A stretch of 64,000 nucleotides of DNA from Pelobacter sp. (GTDB lineage Bacteria > Desulfobacterota > Desulfuromonadia > Geobacterales > Pseudopelobacteraceae), in the NCBI GenBank assembly GCA_030824515.1, contig JAVBXN010000016.1, positions 1 to 64,000 on the forward strand. Direction: 5' to 3'. The notes under the pieces were generated by a model that ran no database searches, was not told where the DNA came from, and worked only from the letters and a program-made list of their open reading frames with translations. The translations under genes and the position numbers were made by a program. Position 1 is the stretch's first letter; every line of letters starts with the position of its first letter. Positions 37,599 to 46,055 of this stretch are shown piece by piece.

Positions 37599-39401
37599 GT
37601 GAAACGTATAATATGGATATGCCTGTTGCTGTTGATCGTCCCGGCATTGTCACCGGCCTCGGTCATCGGACCGGCCAGGATCAGAATGGTGGATGGGGAT
37701 GTGATGTTCCGCTCGCCCGACTCCGGGGAATGGCTGCCGGCAGCCGTCAACACTCCGCTTGACGAGGGAGACGCGCTCTGGTGCCCCGAAAATGCCCGGG
37801 TCGAGATCCAGCTGGCCGACGGCAGCTTGGTCAGGCTGGACGAAGGTTCCCAACTGGACCTGCTGGCCAACGAGGATCAGTTCACCCACCTGCACCTGGC
37901 CAGCGGCAGGGCCTATGTCAGGACAGACAAGGCCGCCACCGCCAACTCACTCCAGATCGATGCCGACGACACCACCGTCCTGCCGGACGCTCGCACCAGG
38001 TTGCGCATCGATATCCTGCCAGATAACCAGGAGGATGTTTCAATATTCAAGGGATCGGCCTATGTGGAAGGCAACGGCAGCCGCTCCAGGGTCCGCGCCG
38101 GGGAGCACATCGCGCTGGAAGAGGGACATAACGAGCTGCTCTCGCTCAATCCCCCCGACAGCTGGGAATACTGGAACATGGAGCGGGACCGGGAACGGTC
38201 GCGGGCGGCCAGGGCAGAGTCGCCTCTTCCCGAAGAGCTGCGTGGCTATTCCGGCGAGCTGGACTCCAACGGCAGCTGGGTGCGCGTCCCCGAATACGGC
38301 ATGGTCTGGCGTCCGACCGTGATCATCTCCAACGACTGGGCGCCCTATCGCAGCGGACGCTGGATCTGGAAAGGCAGTGACTATGTCTGGATTTCCTCCG
38401 AAAACTGGGGCTGGATTCCCTACCATTACGGACGCTGGGCAGTAGTCAGCGGCTTCGGCTGGTGCTGGGTGCCCCCTGCCCGCGGTGATGTGTACTGGGG
38501 TCCCGGCTATGTGGGCTGGTACCGCACCGGCAATCACGTCGGCTGGACTCCGCTGGCGCCCGGCGAACAATTCTACGGCCGCAGACACTACGGCCGTCAC
38601 AGCGTCAACGTAACCACAACCACCGTCAACACCGGGAACATTGCATACAGGAACCGTAATGTGCGTGGCGGAATGACTGTCGTGCCACAGAACGATTTTC
38701 TCAGGGGAATAATGGTTTCACAGTCCGCTTCCGGCAACGCTTCGCTTTCGATCTCGGTCTCGGCCGGCAGTCCCCGCATCCAGCCGCTGAGGGAGACTCG
38801 CATGCCGATAGTCAAGCAGACCCCGCCAAGGGTTGCTCCTCCCCGAACCGACTATCGTGACAATCGTGAATTACGCCAGAGATTCCCGCGCCTGACTCCG
38901 GAGGCGGATGCACGCCACAGGCCGCAGCAAACGTTACCCGCTGCAACAGAAAACAACACCAGGGGAATAAAGGTCCGTCAACCGGCCACGACTCCGACTG
39001 ACCAACGTCCGCCCGCCACGGTCCAACCCCAGGCAGCTCCACAACAGCGTCCTGACCGCCGACGGTTGCCTCCGCAGAATGACGTTCAACCCGCGCCGCC
39101 GGTTTCAGGAGTTGCTCCCCGGCAAATTGAACAACCCAGACCGGCTCCGACAGCAACAAGCGGAGGTTCCCCGCAAGTGGCCACTCCGCCACGCACGGAA
39201 CGGCGTCAGGGTGTCAAGGCGCCGCCACCGGCAACAACGCAACCGGCCCCCGCGGCGCAGCGGGTCGAACAACCGCGACCGGAATCGCAACGCGGCGGAC
39301 TGAAAGAGAAAAAAGTCTGGAGAGTAGTTGCTCCGGATGACAGCAGGGAGCAGAACCAGAAGGAAAAGGGGCTCAAAGAGAGGGAACGCCGGGAAAGATA
39401 G
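37599..39401 (+). CDS. Exported FecR-domain protein with DUF6600-like Trp/Tyr-rich region
   Basis: 600 residues from GTG 37599, chosen because AAGGAGG lies 6 nt upstream. Signal peptide (1 to about 22). FecR domain (about 30-160: VDGDVMFR, LDEGDALW, GSLVRLDEGSQ). Then YSGELDSNGSWVRV and a Trp/Tyr-rich section (about 215-325) with repeated W-x-P-Y and G-R-W units, and a long Pro/Gln/Arg-rich disordered tail ending in Lys/Glu. Role unknown; probably periplasmic or envelope. Not linked to a sigma factor or receptor, so not a classic iron regulator. Confidence 0.85.
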   Translation: MKRIIWICLLLLIVPALSPASVIGPARIRMVDGDVMFRSPDSGEWLPAAVNTPLDEGDALWCPENARVEIQLADGSLVRLDEGSQLDLLANEDQFTHLHLASGRAYVRTDKAATANSLQIDADDTTVLPDARTRLRIDILPDNQEDVSIFKGSAYVEGNGSRSRVRAGEHIALEEGHNELLSLNPPDSWEYWNMERDRERSRAARAESPLPEELRGYSGELDSNGSWVRVPEYGMVWRPTVIISNDWAPYRSGRWIWKGSDYVWISSENWGWIPYHYGRWAVVSGFGWCWVPPARGDVYWGPGYVGWYRTGNHVGWTPLAPGEQFYGRRHYGRHSVNVTTTTVNTGNIAYRNRNVRGGMTVVPQNDFLRGIMVSQSASGNASLSISVSAGSPRIQPLRETRMPIVKQTPPRVAPPRTDYRDNRELRQRFPRLTPEADARHRPQQTLPAATENNTRGIKVRQPATTPTDQRPPATVQPQAAPQQRPDRRRLPPQNDVQPAPPVSGVAPRQIEQPRPAPTATSGGSPQVATPPRTERRQGVKAPPPATTQPAPAAQRVEQPRPESQRGGLKEKKVWRVVAPDDSREQNQKEKGLKERERRER

Positions 39402-39410
39402 GATAAAGTA

Positions 39411-39438
39411 AGGGCGGCAGCGGGAATGCCGCCCTTTT
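39411..39438 (+). terminator. Intrinsic terminator after the FecR-domain gene
   Basis: A perfect 9-bp GC-rich stem (39411-39419 with 39427-39435), 7-nt loop and a short T-run. Confidence 0.85.
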
Positions 39439-39471
39439 CATGTAAACACGATCATGACCGGGTTGAACGGA

Positions 39472-39642
39472 TCAAAGTTCATTGCGATACCTGATCAGCA
39501 GGTAAAAACATCCGACCCCGCCGACTCCCATCAGCAGGTCCCTGACCCATGGAATCGGCAACTCCAGCATCGAATATACAACCGGGTCGAGAATGGCCGT
39601 GGTCAACAGGCCGACCGCTCCCCAGTTAAGCAGTTTTTTCAT
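39472..39642 (-). CDS. Small membrane protein, 56 residues
   Basis: Reads MKKLLNWGAVGLLTTAILDP, a middle LELPIPWVRD and a second hydrophobic stretch GVGGVGCFYLLI, ending RYRNEL. Two membrane helices separated by a short Pro-containing loop; positively charged N-terminus. GGAG lies about 10 nt before the ATG at 39642. It follows the kinase-like gene on the same strand by 56 bp. No family recognised; too short for most gene callers. Confidence 0.6.
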   Translation of the reverse strand: MKKLLNWGAVGLLTTAILDPVVYSMLELPIPWVRDLLMGVGGVGCFYLLIRYRNEL

Positions 39643-39698
39643 TCGGCCGGTCTCCGGACTAATGGATTTTGTCGCATGTTCACTGAAGGTAGCGCTGA

Positions 39699-40328
39699 TC
39701 AGAGGAGCCGGTTGACAAACTTGAGCGCCTCAGCCGTAATCACCTCGTCCGGATTGGCGACAGTGATGATTCCGACCTTGTCCGCCGGCAGCTTTGCCAG
39801 CTCCTTTTTATAGCAGGCGGCCTGCAGATGGAGGTCATCAGGAGAGAACAGTCCTTCGAATCGCGCACCCAGCTGATCCAGAACAATCTCCGGAGCCTGA
39901 TCCAGGTAAATGGTCAGGTCAGGGGCGATCTCACCCCCGAAGTTCAAGCCGCGGGCGCGGGCCTCGAGGCCGTCGAACCCCTCACCGTACCAGTCGTGCC
40001 CCTTGATCGCGGTGTAGGCGATCGAAGCCAGCGTGAAGTTCTTGCACAGCACTATTTTCCCGCAACGTATCTCATCGCGGATCACGCTGCAGGCCCTGGC
40101 CCGGGATGCCAGTTCGTAAAAGAAATCGGGCTTGAAAAGACCGTAGCGCCAGCCGCAGTCCATATCCTGCGCACCCATCAAAATTGCGCGGCCGGTATCG
40201 GGACTGTCGATCTCGTATACCTCCCGCCCCTGGCGCATCAGCGCCTCGCGCAGATTTTCGGCCAGCTTGACCGCATACCTGCCGGTACCGTAGATACCTT
40301 CGATAACCACCAGTTTTCCTGTTTTCAT
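39699..40328 (-). CDS. Thymidylate-kinase-like P-loop protein with altered active site
   Basis: 209 residues resembling dTMP kinases in length and layout. The Walker A begins IEGIYGTG but continues Arg-Tyr (R17-Y18) where Lys-Ser/Thr is needed, and the DRY/DRH motif region reads CKNF. LTIYLDQAPEIVLDQL matches the usual LTIYLDV-type segment. These substitutions suggest loss of kinase activity or a new role. RBS AAGGG precedes the ATG. Confidence 0.7.
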   Translation of the reverse strand: MKTGKLVVIEGIYGTGRYAVKLAENLREALMRQGREVYEIDSPDTGRAILMGAQDMDCGWRYGLFKPDFFYELASRARACSVIRDEIRCGKIVLCKNFTLASIAYTAIKGHDWYGEGFDGLEARARGLNFGGEIAPDLTIYLDQAPEIVLDQLGARFEGLFSPDDLHLQAACYKKELAKLPADKVGIITVANPDEVITAEALKFVNRLL

Positions 40329-40548
40329 GGCATTCCCTTTCTGTCGGTCTCATGACGGCGGTACAGACCACGTCATGAATATCTGTTTACATTCAGGAGT
40401 ATACCACACAATAACCGCATCTGTTGTGACAGGGGTAAGATATGAGCCGGCTATGCTATTCAGACACCTGTGCGCACAAAAAACAGTTGAAATTATTACC
40501 GATAAGGTAGAAGTTAATTAAACAGTCAAATATCTTTTGGGAGTGATT

Positions 40549-40869
40549 ATGCGCGTTTATTTTGAGATCATGATAATTCTTCCCCTGCTGGTCATGTGCT
40601 ATCAGCTGTACTGCTTCTCGGTCAACAGTGTTGGAAGGGAAAAACAGGAGAGGTGCCAGAGCCTGGGGATCACATTCATGACGTTCGGCATCGTTGCCAT
40701 GGCCTTGAAATCGGCTCCATTGGCATTTTTCGGACTGATTCTGATGATGTTCGGTTTCCGTTTGCTTGCCAAAGGCCTCGACCGCATGGACAAGACCACG
40801 TTCATTGACCAGTACCAGGATGACAACCCGATTGAGCAAGGTAGTATCGGTAAAAAAATCGATGAGTAA
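40549..40869 (+). CDS. Small membrane protein of unknown function
   Basis: 106 residues from ATG 40549 with GGGAG upstream. Three hydrophobic segments (about 3-22, 42-60, 63-80) and an acidic, polar C-terminus (DQYQDDNPIEQ). No family recognised. Monocistronic in appearance, between minus-strand genes. Confidence 0.65.
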   Translation: MRVYFEIMIILPLLVMCYQLYCFSVNSVGREKQERCQSLGITFMTFGIVAMALKSAPLAFFGLILMMFGFRLLAKGLDRMDKTTFIDQYQDDNPIEQGSIGKKIDE

Positions 40870-40923
40870 TACGTTTGCAGTGACTGTCCGCCATTTCACT
40901 ACATTCCTGTCGGATAGTGCCGG

Positions 40924-41268
40924 TCAATAGGGCCGCAACTGAGCACCGCAGCCGATATGCCAGTGAAGGTGTTTGGAGGACTGGTATTCCCCCAGGTTGG
41001 TGTAGACCCGGCAGGCTCCGAAACGGTTCATGAAGTCCGCCGCGATCATCCTGGCTGTCCGCATCAGCTCCAGCAGCAATTCGTCGTCGGCCTCGGTCAT
41101 GGTAAGCAACGACTCGATATGCCGTTTGGGAAGCAGCACTACATGGTTTTCCCAGAGCGGGTTGGTGTGGTGAAAGGCAAAGACCTGTTCGTTTTCGAAG
41201 TACACCGGCACGTCAAGCTGGCGCTTCAGGATCTTCTCGCAATAATAATCACAGGTGGATATGGTCAT
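40924..41268 (-). CDS. HIT-family nucleotide-binding protein
   Basis: 114 residues from ATG 41268 (GAGGAG about 11 nt upstream; a longer frame to 41310 has no RBS). The HIT triad reads HLHWHIG (about 104-110), preceded by the typical NPLWENHVVLLPKRHI. N-terminal Cys residues (CDYYC) resemble the metal site of some HIT proteins. HIT proteins hydrolyse dinucleotides or aminoacyl-AMP. A second HIT gene, more canonical, lies at 46004-46402. Confidence 0.88.
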   Translation of the reverse strand: MTISTCDYYCEKILKRQLDVPVYFENEQVFAFHHTNPLWENHVVLLPKRHIESLLTMTEADDELLLELMRTARMIAADFMNRFGACRVYTNLGEYQSSKHLHWHIGCGAQLRPY

Positions 41269-41339
41269 AAGTAACTGGTATCTCCTCTGCTGATCTGTGT
41301 TCCTGTTCAAATTCCGGCGGATGACATTGAATTGCGGCT

Positions 41340-42578
41340 CTAGAGACTGTCCGGCCTGCCCTGGAGCAGCTTGAGGAAATCGATGCTGACCCGTTGCCGC
41401 TCCTCCTGCAGTTTGAAGCCCCGTTTCACGACCTCCGTTTCGATCTCCTTCATATGCAGCGCCCCCCAGGGAATCACTACGGTATCGTAACGTTCGAGCG
41501 CCTGGTCGAGATGGCGGATCACGGCCAGGTTGCGACGGTGCAGGATGTCCTCCATGATAACGGCATGCATTTCCTGGGTGATGTTCTTCTCTCCCCAGGA
41601 GTTGAGCGCCACCACCCCCTTGATGAAGGATGGGCTCGTGCTGAGATGCTTGCCGACCGCATCGAGAAAGAGGAGTGTCGGCGGACGGAAGGCACTCACA
41701 TCCACATCCGCCCTGAGGATATCGGGCTGATTTGCGGTTTTGCGAGCCTCTTCACCCAGTAAATTGGGACGGGGCGACTCGAACTCTTCTTCCTCGATCA
41801 GCCGGCCTCGGAAACGCATCTCCTGCTGGGAAACCAGCCCCAGAAAACCGGCCACCTTGCCGTAATCGATCCTGTTACGCAACAGGTTACCGGCATCGCT
41901 GACCCCTTCGGCCAGTACCACGATCCTGCCAGCAGCGATCGAACCGCTCAGTTCGTCGTAATATTCCCGGTTGCCCACATGGATCATCGCCGCCAGCCGG
42001 ATCGTGCGGTTGTCGCGCCGATAGACCCGCTCGGTCATCCGCAGCCCGCCCGGCTCAAGACGCATGAAGCCCGCGGTATGCCCGGCCATGTAAGCATCCG
42101 CGCTGGAAAGCAGGTACATCGCCAGGACCAGCGGTACAACCGCCAGGCTTGCCGCGCAGTAGAGCAGTGTGTTCCTGAGGCTGAAAAACGGGGCGGCGAA
42201 CAGCTCCGGGGGCATCGTCAGTGAGCGCTGCCCGCAGTTGCGGAAGTAGCGCAGCGGGAGCATGCCGAGCAGGACCTGAACGGCGGCCGCAAGCAGCCCG
42301 AATGCCCGCACATCAGCGAGCGCAGGAAAAAGCCAGGTGAACAACGGCCAGAAGAGGGTAAAGGCAATCAGCGGCAGAAAAACCCGCTTCGGCAGGCGCC
42401 GATCGATGCCGAGGCTGAAATAGAGCGGAACAGCCATGATGATCACTGCGCCGGCCAGGAAAAGCCTCAACCCGGTAAAGGGAGCCAGCGGTGAAAGCAG
42501 CGGTATAAGCTCGTCCACCAGGGAAAAACCGCCATCGGCAATAAACAGGATCAGGAACAGGTTGGCAAAAGATCGCAT
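41340..42578 (-). CDS. Membrane protein with TraB/ChaN-like C-terminal domain
   Basis: 412 residues. N-terminal half (1 to about 170) has five to six hydrophobic segments; the C-terminal half starts AAMIHVGNREYYDEL and ends near VIPWGALHMKEIETEVVKRGF, resembling the His-containing core of TraB/PrgY/GumN-type proteins in the EreA/ChaN superfamily. These may be metal-dependent peptidases or heme/pheromone-related; function here unknown. ATG 42578 is followed by a hydrophobic start. Confidence 0.65.
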   Translation of the reverse strand: MRSFANLFLILFIADGGFSLVDELIPLLSPLAPFTGLRLFLAGAVIIMAVPLYFSLGIDRRLPKRVFLPLIAFTLFWPLFTWLFPALADVRAFGLLAAAVQVLLGMLPLRYFRNCGQRSLTMPPELFAAPFFSLRNTLLYCAASLAVVPLVLAMYLLSSADAYMAGHTAGFMRLEPGGLRMTERVYRRDNRTIRLAAMIHVGNREYYDELSGSIAAGRIVVLAEGVSDAGNLLRNRIDYGKVAGFLGLVSQQEMRFRGRLIEEEEFESPRPNLLGEEARKTANQPDILRADVDVSAFRPPTLLFLDAVGKHLSTSPSFIKGVVALNSWGEKNITQEMHAVIMEDILHRRNLAVIRHLDQALERYDTVVIPWGALHMKEIETEVVKRGFKLQEERQRVSIDFLKLLQGRPDSL

Positions 42579-42667
42579 CGGTTATTTTCCAGGTTCAATA
42601 TAATAGTGACTAACAAAATATCCGGTTATGTACAACTTCACCGGACATTGCGTCCGGCAGGGCGTCA

Positions 42668-43096
42668 TCATCCACGCATCTTCCCATCCGGCGCCGTCGG
42701 CAGAGAGTGGAGATAAAGCGTGATGCCGATAGCAATGGCCGCCAGTAGCGCCTTCAACCAGAACTGCTGCGCGAACAGGAATATGGAAAGCGGAAACGAT
42801 ACCCATACCATACCGATCGCGGCTCTTTTCGCTCTGACGGGAATACCCGCCCCGCTCAGGTAATCCCGCACCAACGGTCCCAGGCGGTTGTGCTCAACCA
42901 GCCAGCGATGGAAGCGTTCCGAACTTCTGGCAAAGCAGGCTGCCGCCAGCAGCAACAAGGGCACCGTCGGCACCAGTGGCAGAAAAATCCCGACAACGCC
43001 CACCGCCACGGCAATCCAGCCGCAGGCTATCAGCAGCCAGCGCAGGAAAGCATTCGATACATGTTTATTGTCCGGTGCCTGATTTTTCAGCGGCAT
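42668..43096 (-). CDS. YbaN-family (DUF454) inner-membrane protein
   Basis: 142 residues. Contains the DUF454 pattern GVVGIFLPLVPTVPLLLLAAACFARSSERFHRWL, with three to four membrane helices. Function unknown in all members. RBS AGGGAA precedes the ATG at 43096. It lies 89 bp upstream of the TraB-like gene on the same strand. Confidence 0.9.
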   Translation of the reverse strand: MPLKNQAPDNKHVSNAFLRWLLIACGWIAVAVGVVGIFLPLVPTVPLLLLAAACFARSSERFHRWLVEHNRLGPLVRDYLSGAGIPVRAKRAAIGMVWVSFPLSIFLFAQQFWLKALLAAIAIGITLYLHSLPTAPDGKMRG

Positions 43097-43301
43097 GATT
43101 CCAATTCCCTGTGATGATAACAGTTCCGGCCGGATGGAAATGAAAACATCTTTTCGGTATTATTCAAAGTGGTTTTTATCTCGCAAATTGATTATAAACA
43201 TACTCGTTCGAATTCCATCATCCGGGTCTGTCCGGCTCATGCCGGCCTGAAGCGCAGAAAACCGGCGCTTTAACAACATACCACTATTCACAAGGCAGGT
43301 T

Positions 43302-43661
43302 ATGCATAAATTCCTTTTCAGTCTCAGATTGATCTTGATGCTCCTCACGTTGGCTATTGCCGCCGGATGCACCAACCAGGCCATGAACTCGGTGATTGCA
43401 TCATGGCAGAACCAGCCGGTTTCCGAAGTCATCGCCGATTGGGGACAGCCCTCCGAAGAACTCCGGGTCTCGGGGAAACACCTGTTCATCTGGAGCACAT
43501 ACGACGGCATACTTTCCCCGCCTCACTCCCCCTCTCCCTCTTCACTACGCGACACCAACAACTGCATAAGACTGCTGGGGGTGGACAGGAGCGGCAAGGT
43601 CATCTCGGGAGCTTGGGAAGGGAGCAACTGCCCGGGGCTGTTCTCCGACTGGAGCAGATAG
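43302..43661 (+). CDS. Putative lipoprotein
   Basis: 119 residues. Lipoprotein signal peptide with lipobox Ile-Ala-Ala-Gly-Cys (Cys 23). Mature part has VSEVIADWGQPSEELRV and a FIWSTYDG motif, then a conserved-looking NNCIRLLGVDRSGKV and GSNCPGLF with two Cys. Such small lipoproteins with W-G-x-P patterns are common; no function known. Its 3' flank is immediately followed by the direct-repeat copy at 43667. Confidence 0.75.
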   Translation: MHKFLFSLRLILMLLTLAIAAGCTNQAMNSVIASWQNQPVSEVIADWGQPSEELRVSGKHLFIWSTYDGILSPPHSPSPSSLRDTNNCIRLLGVDRSGKVISGAWEGSNCPGLFSDWSR

Positions 43662-43666
43662 CAGGA

Positions 43667-43730
43667 CGCCTGATCAACTCATTTCCTTTTCCAGTAGGGA
43701 GCCTTATCGGGCATGATCCAGCGCACGCCG
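43667..43730. repeat. 64-bp direct repeat, copy 1 (fragment of HIT gene 3' end)
   Basis: Identical over 64 bp to 45992-46055, where it forms the last 52 bp of a HIT gene plus 12 bp downstream. Here it stands alone, without the rest of the gene. It marks the left border of the 2.3-kb response-regulator/pseudogene island. Confidence 0.9.
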
Positions 43731-43779
43731 GAACGGCATACTCTTTCACAGTCTCACCGTCAAACTTATTAATAATGGT

Positions 43780-43825
43780 ACAATTGGCACTCTACATCGT
43801 ACGTTAAGTACGCAGTGCCAATTGT
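43780..43825 (+). promoter_or_regulatory. Strong nested stem-loop in the leader of response regulator 1
   Basis: A 12-bp perfect inverted repeat (43780-43791 with 43814-43825) encloses a second 5-bp stem (43798-43802 with 43808-43812, loop of 5). It ends just before the RBS GGAGAG (about 43830) of the gene at 43842. It could be an operator, an RNA switch or an end of a mobile unit; there is no T-run, so it is not a simple terminator. Confidence 0.7.
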
Positions 43826-43841
43826 TGAAAGGAGAGTAAAT

Positions 43842-44255
43842 ATGAAACGTTACCTGATCGTAGAAGATGATGAGATGACTCGTCTTATGCTCCAAGATGT
43901 TCTGTCTGAATTTGCTCCTTGTGATATTGCTGACAATGGCATGGAAGCTTTAATTCTTTTTGAGAATGCCTTGATTGGAGGAAATCCCTATAGCTTGTTG
44001 TGCGTTGACTTAATCATGCCTGCGATGAATGGGCTTGCGTTTATCAGGAGAGTAAAAGAAATTGAGAAGACACATATTTCAGATGGTAAGCTTTGTTCCA
44101 AGATATTTGTAATTACTTCGAGTGACTCAGCATGGGATAAAGCGGATCTCTTGCTGGAAAATTTATGTGATGACTATATTGTTAAACCTTTCGACAGAAG
44201 TTCACTAATAGCCAACCTATATAAGAATGATTTGGTTAATAACTATCTAGTATAA
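43842..44255 (+). CDS. Single-domain response regulator (copy 1)
   Basis: 137 residues, one CheY-like receiver domain: acidic pocket E8-D9-D10, phosphoacceptor D56 in LLCVDLIMP, Ser/Thr in VITSSD and Lys in YIVKPFD. No output domain. Start ATG 43842 has AAAGGAGAG upstream. Codon use is AT-rich, unlike the flanking genes. Its partner is probably the related regulator 170 bp downstream; no histidine kinase is nearby. Confidence 0.9.
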   Translation: MKRYLIVEDDEMTRLMLQDVLSEFAPCDIADNGMEALILFENALIGGNPYSLLCVDLIMPAMNGLAFIRRVKEIEKTHISDGKLCSKIFVITSSDSAWDKADLLLENLCDDYIVKPFDRSSLIANLYKNDLVNNYLV

Positions 44256-44321
44256 CTATACTTTACTGTGTTACTCTCTCAGCATGCCTCAGATGCCCAA
44301 GCAATAATTAAATTGTTCATT

Positions 44322-44345
44322 AAAATACAAAGCTGTATTTTTACC
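44322..44345 (+). terminator. Possible weak terminator between the two response regulators
   Basis: An 8-bp AT-rich stem (44322-44329 with 44334-44341) with a 4-nt loop merges into a T-run. Its low stability makes termination uncertain. Confidence 0.4.
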
Positions 44346-44423
44346 TTCATTGCAGGTAATAAATGGCTACGTTCTCAGTCGACATGGTTTAATCAATAAA
44401 ACTTACAGGAGGGAGTGTCCGTT

Positions 44424-44822
44424 GTGAGAAGCCTCGTAGTTGACGATGATGAACTTTCCCGCACGATGTGCCAAGAAATACTTTCTTCTAAATTTGACTG
44501 TGATGTAGCTTCAAACGGAGAAGAGGCGGTTTACTTGTTTTCAAAAGCACTGTCTGAGATGAATCCTTATCATTTGATTTTTATGGATTTGACCATGCCT
44601 ATCTGCAATGGTCATTATGCCATTGCAGAGATCAGGTCTATTGAAAACGAGTTCGATATATCTAATACCGATAAAGTCAAAATTTTCATGTTAACTGCAT
44701 CGGATGACTCCCAAACAGTCATGAAGTCTTATTATAATGGTTGTACATCTTACATCGTAAAACCAATAGACAAAAACAAGATCATTCAAATACTTAAGAA
44801 CTTCAAGTCAATAAAGGACTGA
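44424..44822 (+). CDS. Single-domain response regulator (copy 2)
   Basis: 132 residues, one receiver domain: acidic pocket in VVDDDE, phosphoacceptor D55 in LIFMDLTMP, Thr in MLTASDD and Lys in YIVKPID. It resembles copy 1 in the text around D55 (Asn-Pro-Tyr and the L-x-M-P region), so the two are paralogues. Start GTG 44424 is chosen from the RBS AGGAGG 11 nt upstream and the family-like MRSLVVDDDE; GTG 44415 is the alternative. AT-rich like copy 1. Confidence 0.88.
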   Translation: MRSLVVDDDELSRTMCQEILSSKFDCDVASNGEEAVYLFSKALSEMNPYHLIFMDLTMPICNGHYAIAEIRSIENEFDISNTDKVKIFMLTASDDSQTVMKSYYNGCTSYIVKPIDKNKIIQILKNFKSIKD

Positions 44823-44837
44823 GTTGTCGGTTGCTTA

Positions 44838-45749
44838 TCACCAAAATAATTTAATCACTAAACGACCAAATGGAGCACCATCCAGACGCATATTACTTAC
44901 TATTCCCTTCATAAAAAACAAACTCTCTTGCAAATGCATACCCACCGGAAATTCCCAGTCGGATAAACGGAAACAATTGAATTTCAGCGCCAGTCAACAC
45001 CCGGTAGTCCCTGTAGCTTATGATGTCGGCTCCAATGGAGGAATCGTGAAGTCGATATTCGCCTCTGGAAAACTGGCCTGCCACAAAAAACTCTGTTTTT
45101 CTGTTCGGTTTATAAATAACACCCGTGCGAGGGAATCCAAGGGCGAAAGCCCAGTGTTCATCAGGCAAATAAAGAACCCAATCACAGGTAATACCGGAAT
45201 GGAATGGTTCTGGCCGGTATAGGCAACCCCACCAAGGATGGATAACTTTTTGGACATTTGATACGTTGCATGTTATGCAACCGGCAACCTGATATCGTTC
45301 GTATCGAAAGACTTAAAGTCGCTGCTAATTACTGGTGAGACCCTGAAACCCAACGTAAGACTATCGCTTGCATGGAATTCACCGCCCATATTTACCGAGA
45401 GTGTCTGCAATGACTCAGGCATACGTGCTGTTTCAGGAGCGTCAATTTCCCTGAGCGAATAGTGTACTCCTGTGGAAAGCTCAATCTGCGGGTTTAACCT
45501 GAACCTTTTGGTAAAACCGGCTTTCACTTCAACCATGGTGAGGTCCCCACCACTACCACGGATGGTACTGCCAGTGAACGTAGTCGTCTCGACTGAAGTT
45601 TCCCATAACGATTTCTGCGGCTGTTTAGCTATGGAAAGGACATCACCATTTTGTTCTTCAACTTCGTCAATTTTCTGAGCCAGAGCGTACGATGAGACAA
45701 GAACAGTAAAAACGCAGCAGAGTGCAGAAACCGAAAGCTTGAAATTCAT
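44838..45749 (-). pseudogene. Decayed copy of the outer-membrane beta-barrel protein at 58644
   Basis: The ATG at 45749 starts a protein closely matching the intact paralogue to DIRLPVA, where a Phe codon has become TAA (stop near 45273). The same frame then continues the match through LGGVAYTGQNHSIPVLPVIG, loses one G near 45170, and resumes in another frame (DEHWAFALGFPRTGVIYKP to FVFYEGN) before a further one-base change near 44895. The last codons (APFGRL to KLFW) are also recognisable. One stop and two frameshifts make it a pseudogene. Confidence 0.9.
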
Positions 45750-45991
45750 TGAAGTTACCCTTCCTAATCAGTTTTTTCCTTCATGGCCAGGATGACCTTG
45801 CTGAGCATCATATAGTTAATATCCAGATTCTCGGCAATTTCCTTCAAACTAATAACCATGCTTCACATGCCAATTCAAATCAGAATCCGCTCCATAATCA
45901 GATATGATTCCAGCTTCGCAATTCTTCCCTTGGCGCGATAGCCGCTCCAGAGCCATTTTGCCACCATACCAGTCCAGACCGGATTGTAGGG
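45750..45991. other. Spacer between the pseudogene and the HIT gene
   Basis: AT-rich near 45760-45900. A 31-codon minus ORF ending near 45764 (KEIAENLDINYMML) looks like a scrap of a helix-turn-helix protein, but it is too short to call. No other gene seen. Confidence 0.4.
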
Positions 45992-46055
45992 CGCCTGATC
46001 AACTCATTTCCTTTTCCAGTAGGGAGCCTTATCGGGCATGATCCAGCGCACGCCG
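45992..46055. repeat. 64-bp direct repeat, copy 2 (in situ 3' end of HIT gene)
   Basis: Identical to 43667-43730. This copy covers the last 52 bp of the HIT coding region and 12 bp past its stop, so it is the original; the other copy is the duplicate. Confidence 0.9.

Noticed and set aside
39454-39813. 119-codon plus-strand frame
   Set aside because: Runs across two minus genes (39472-39642 and the kinase-like gene) whose translations have clear features and RBSs.
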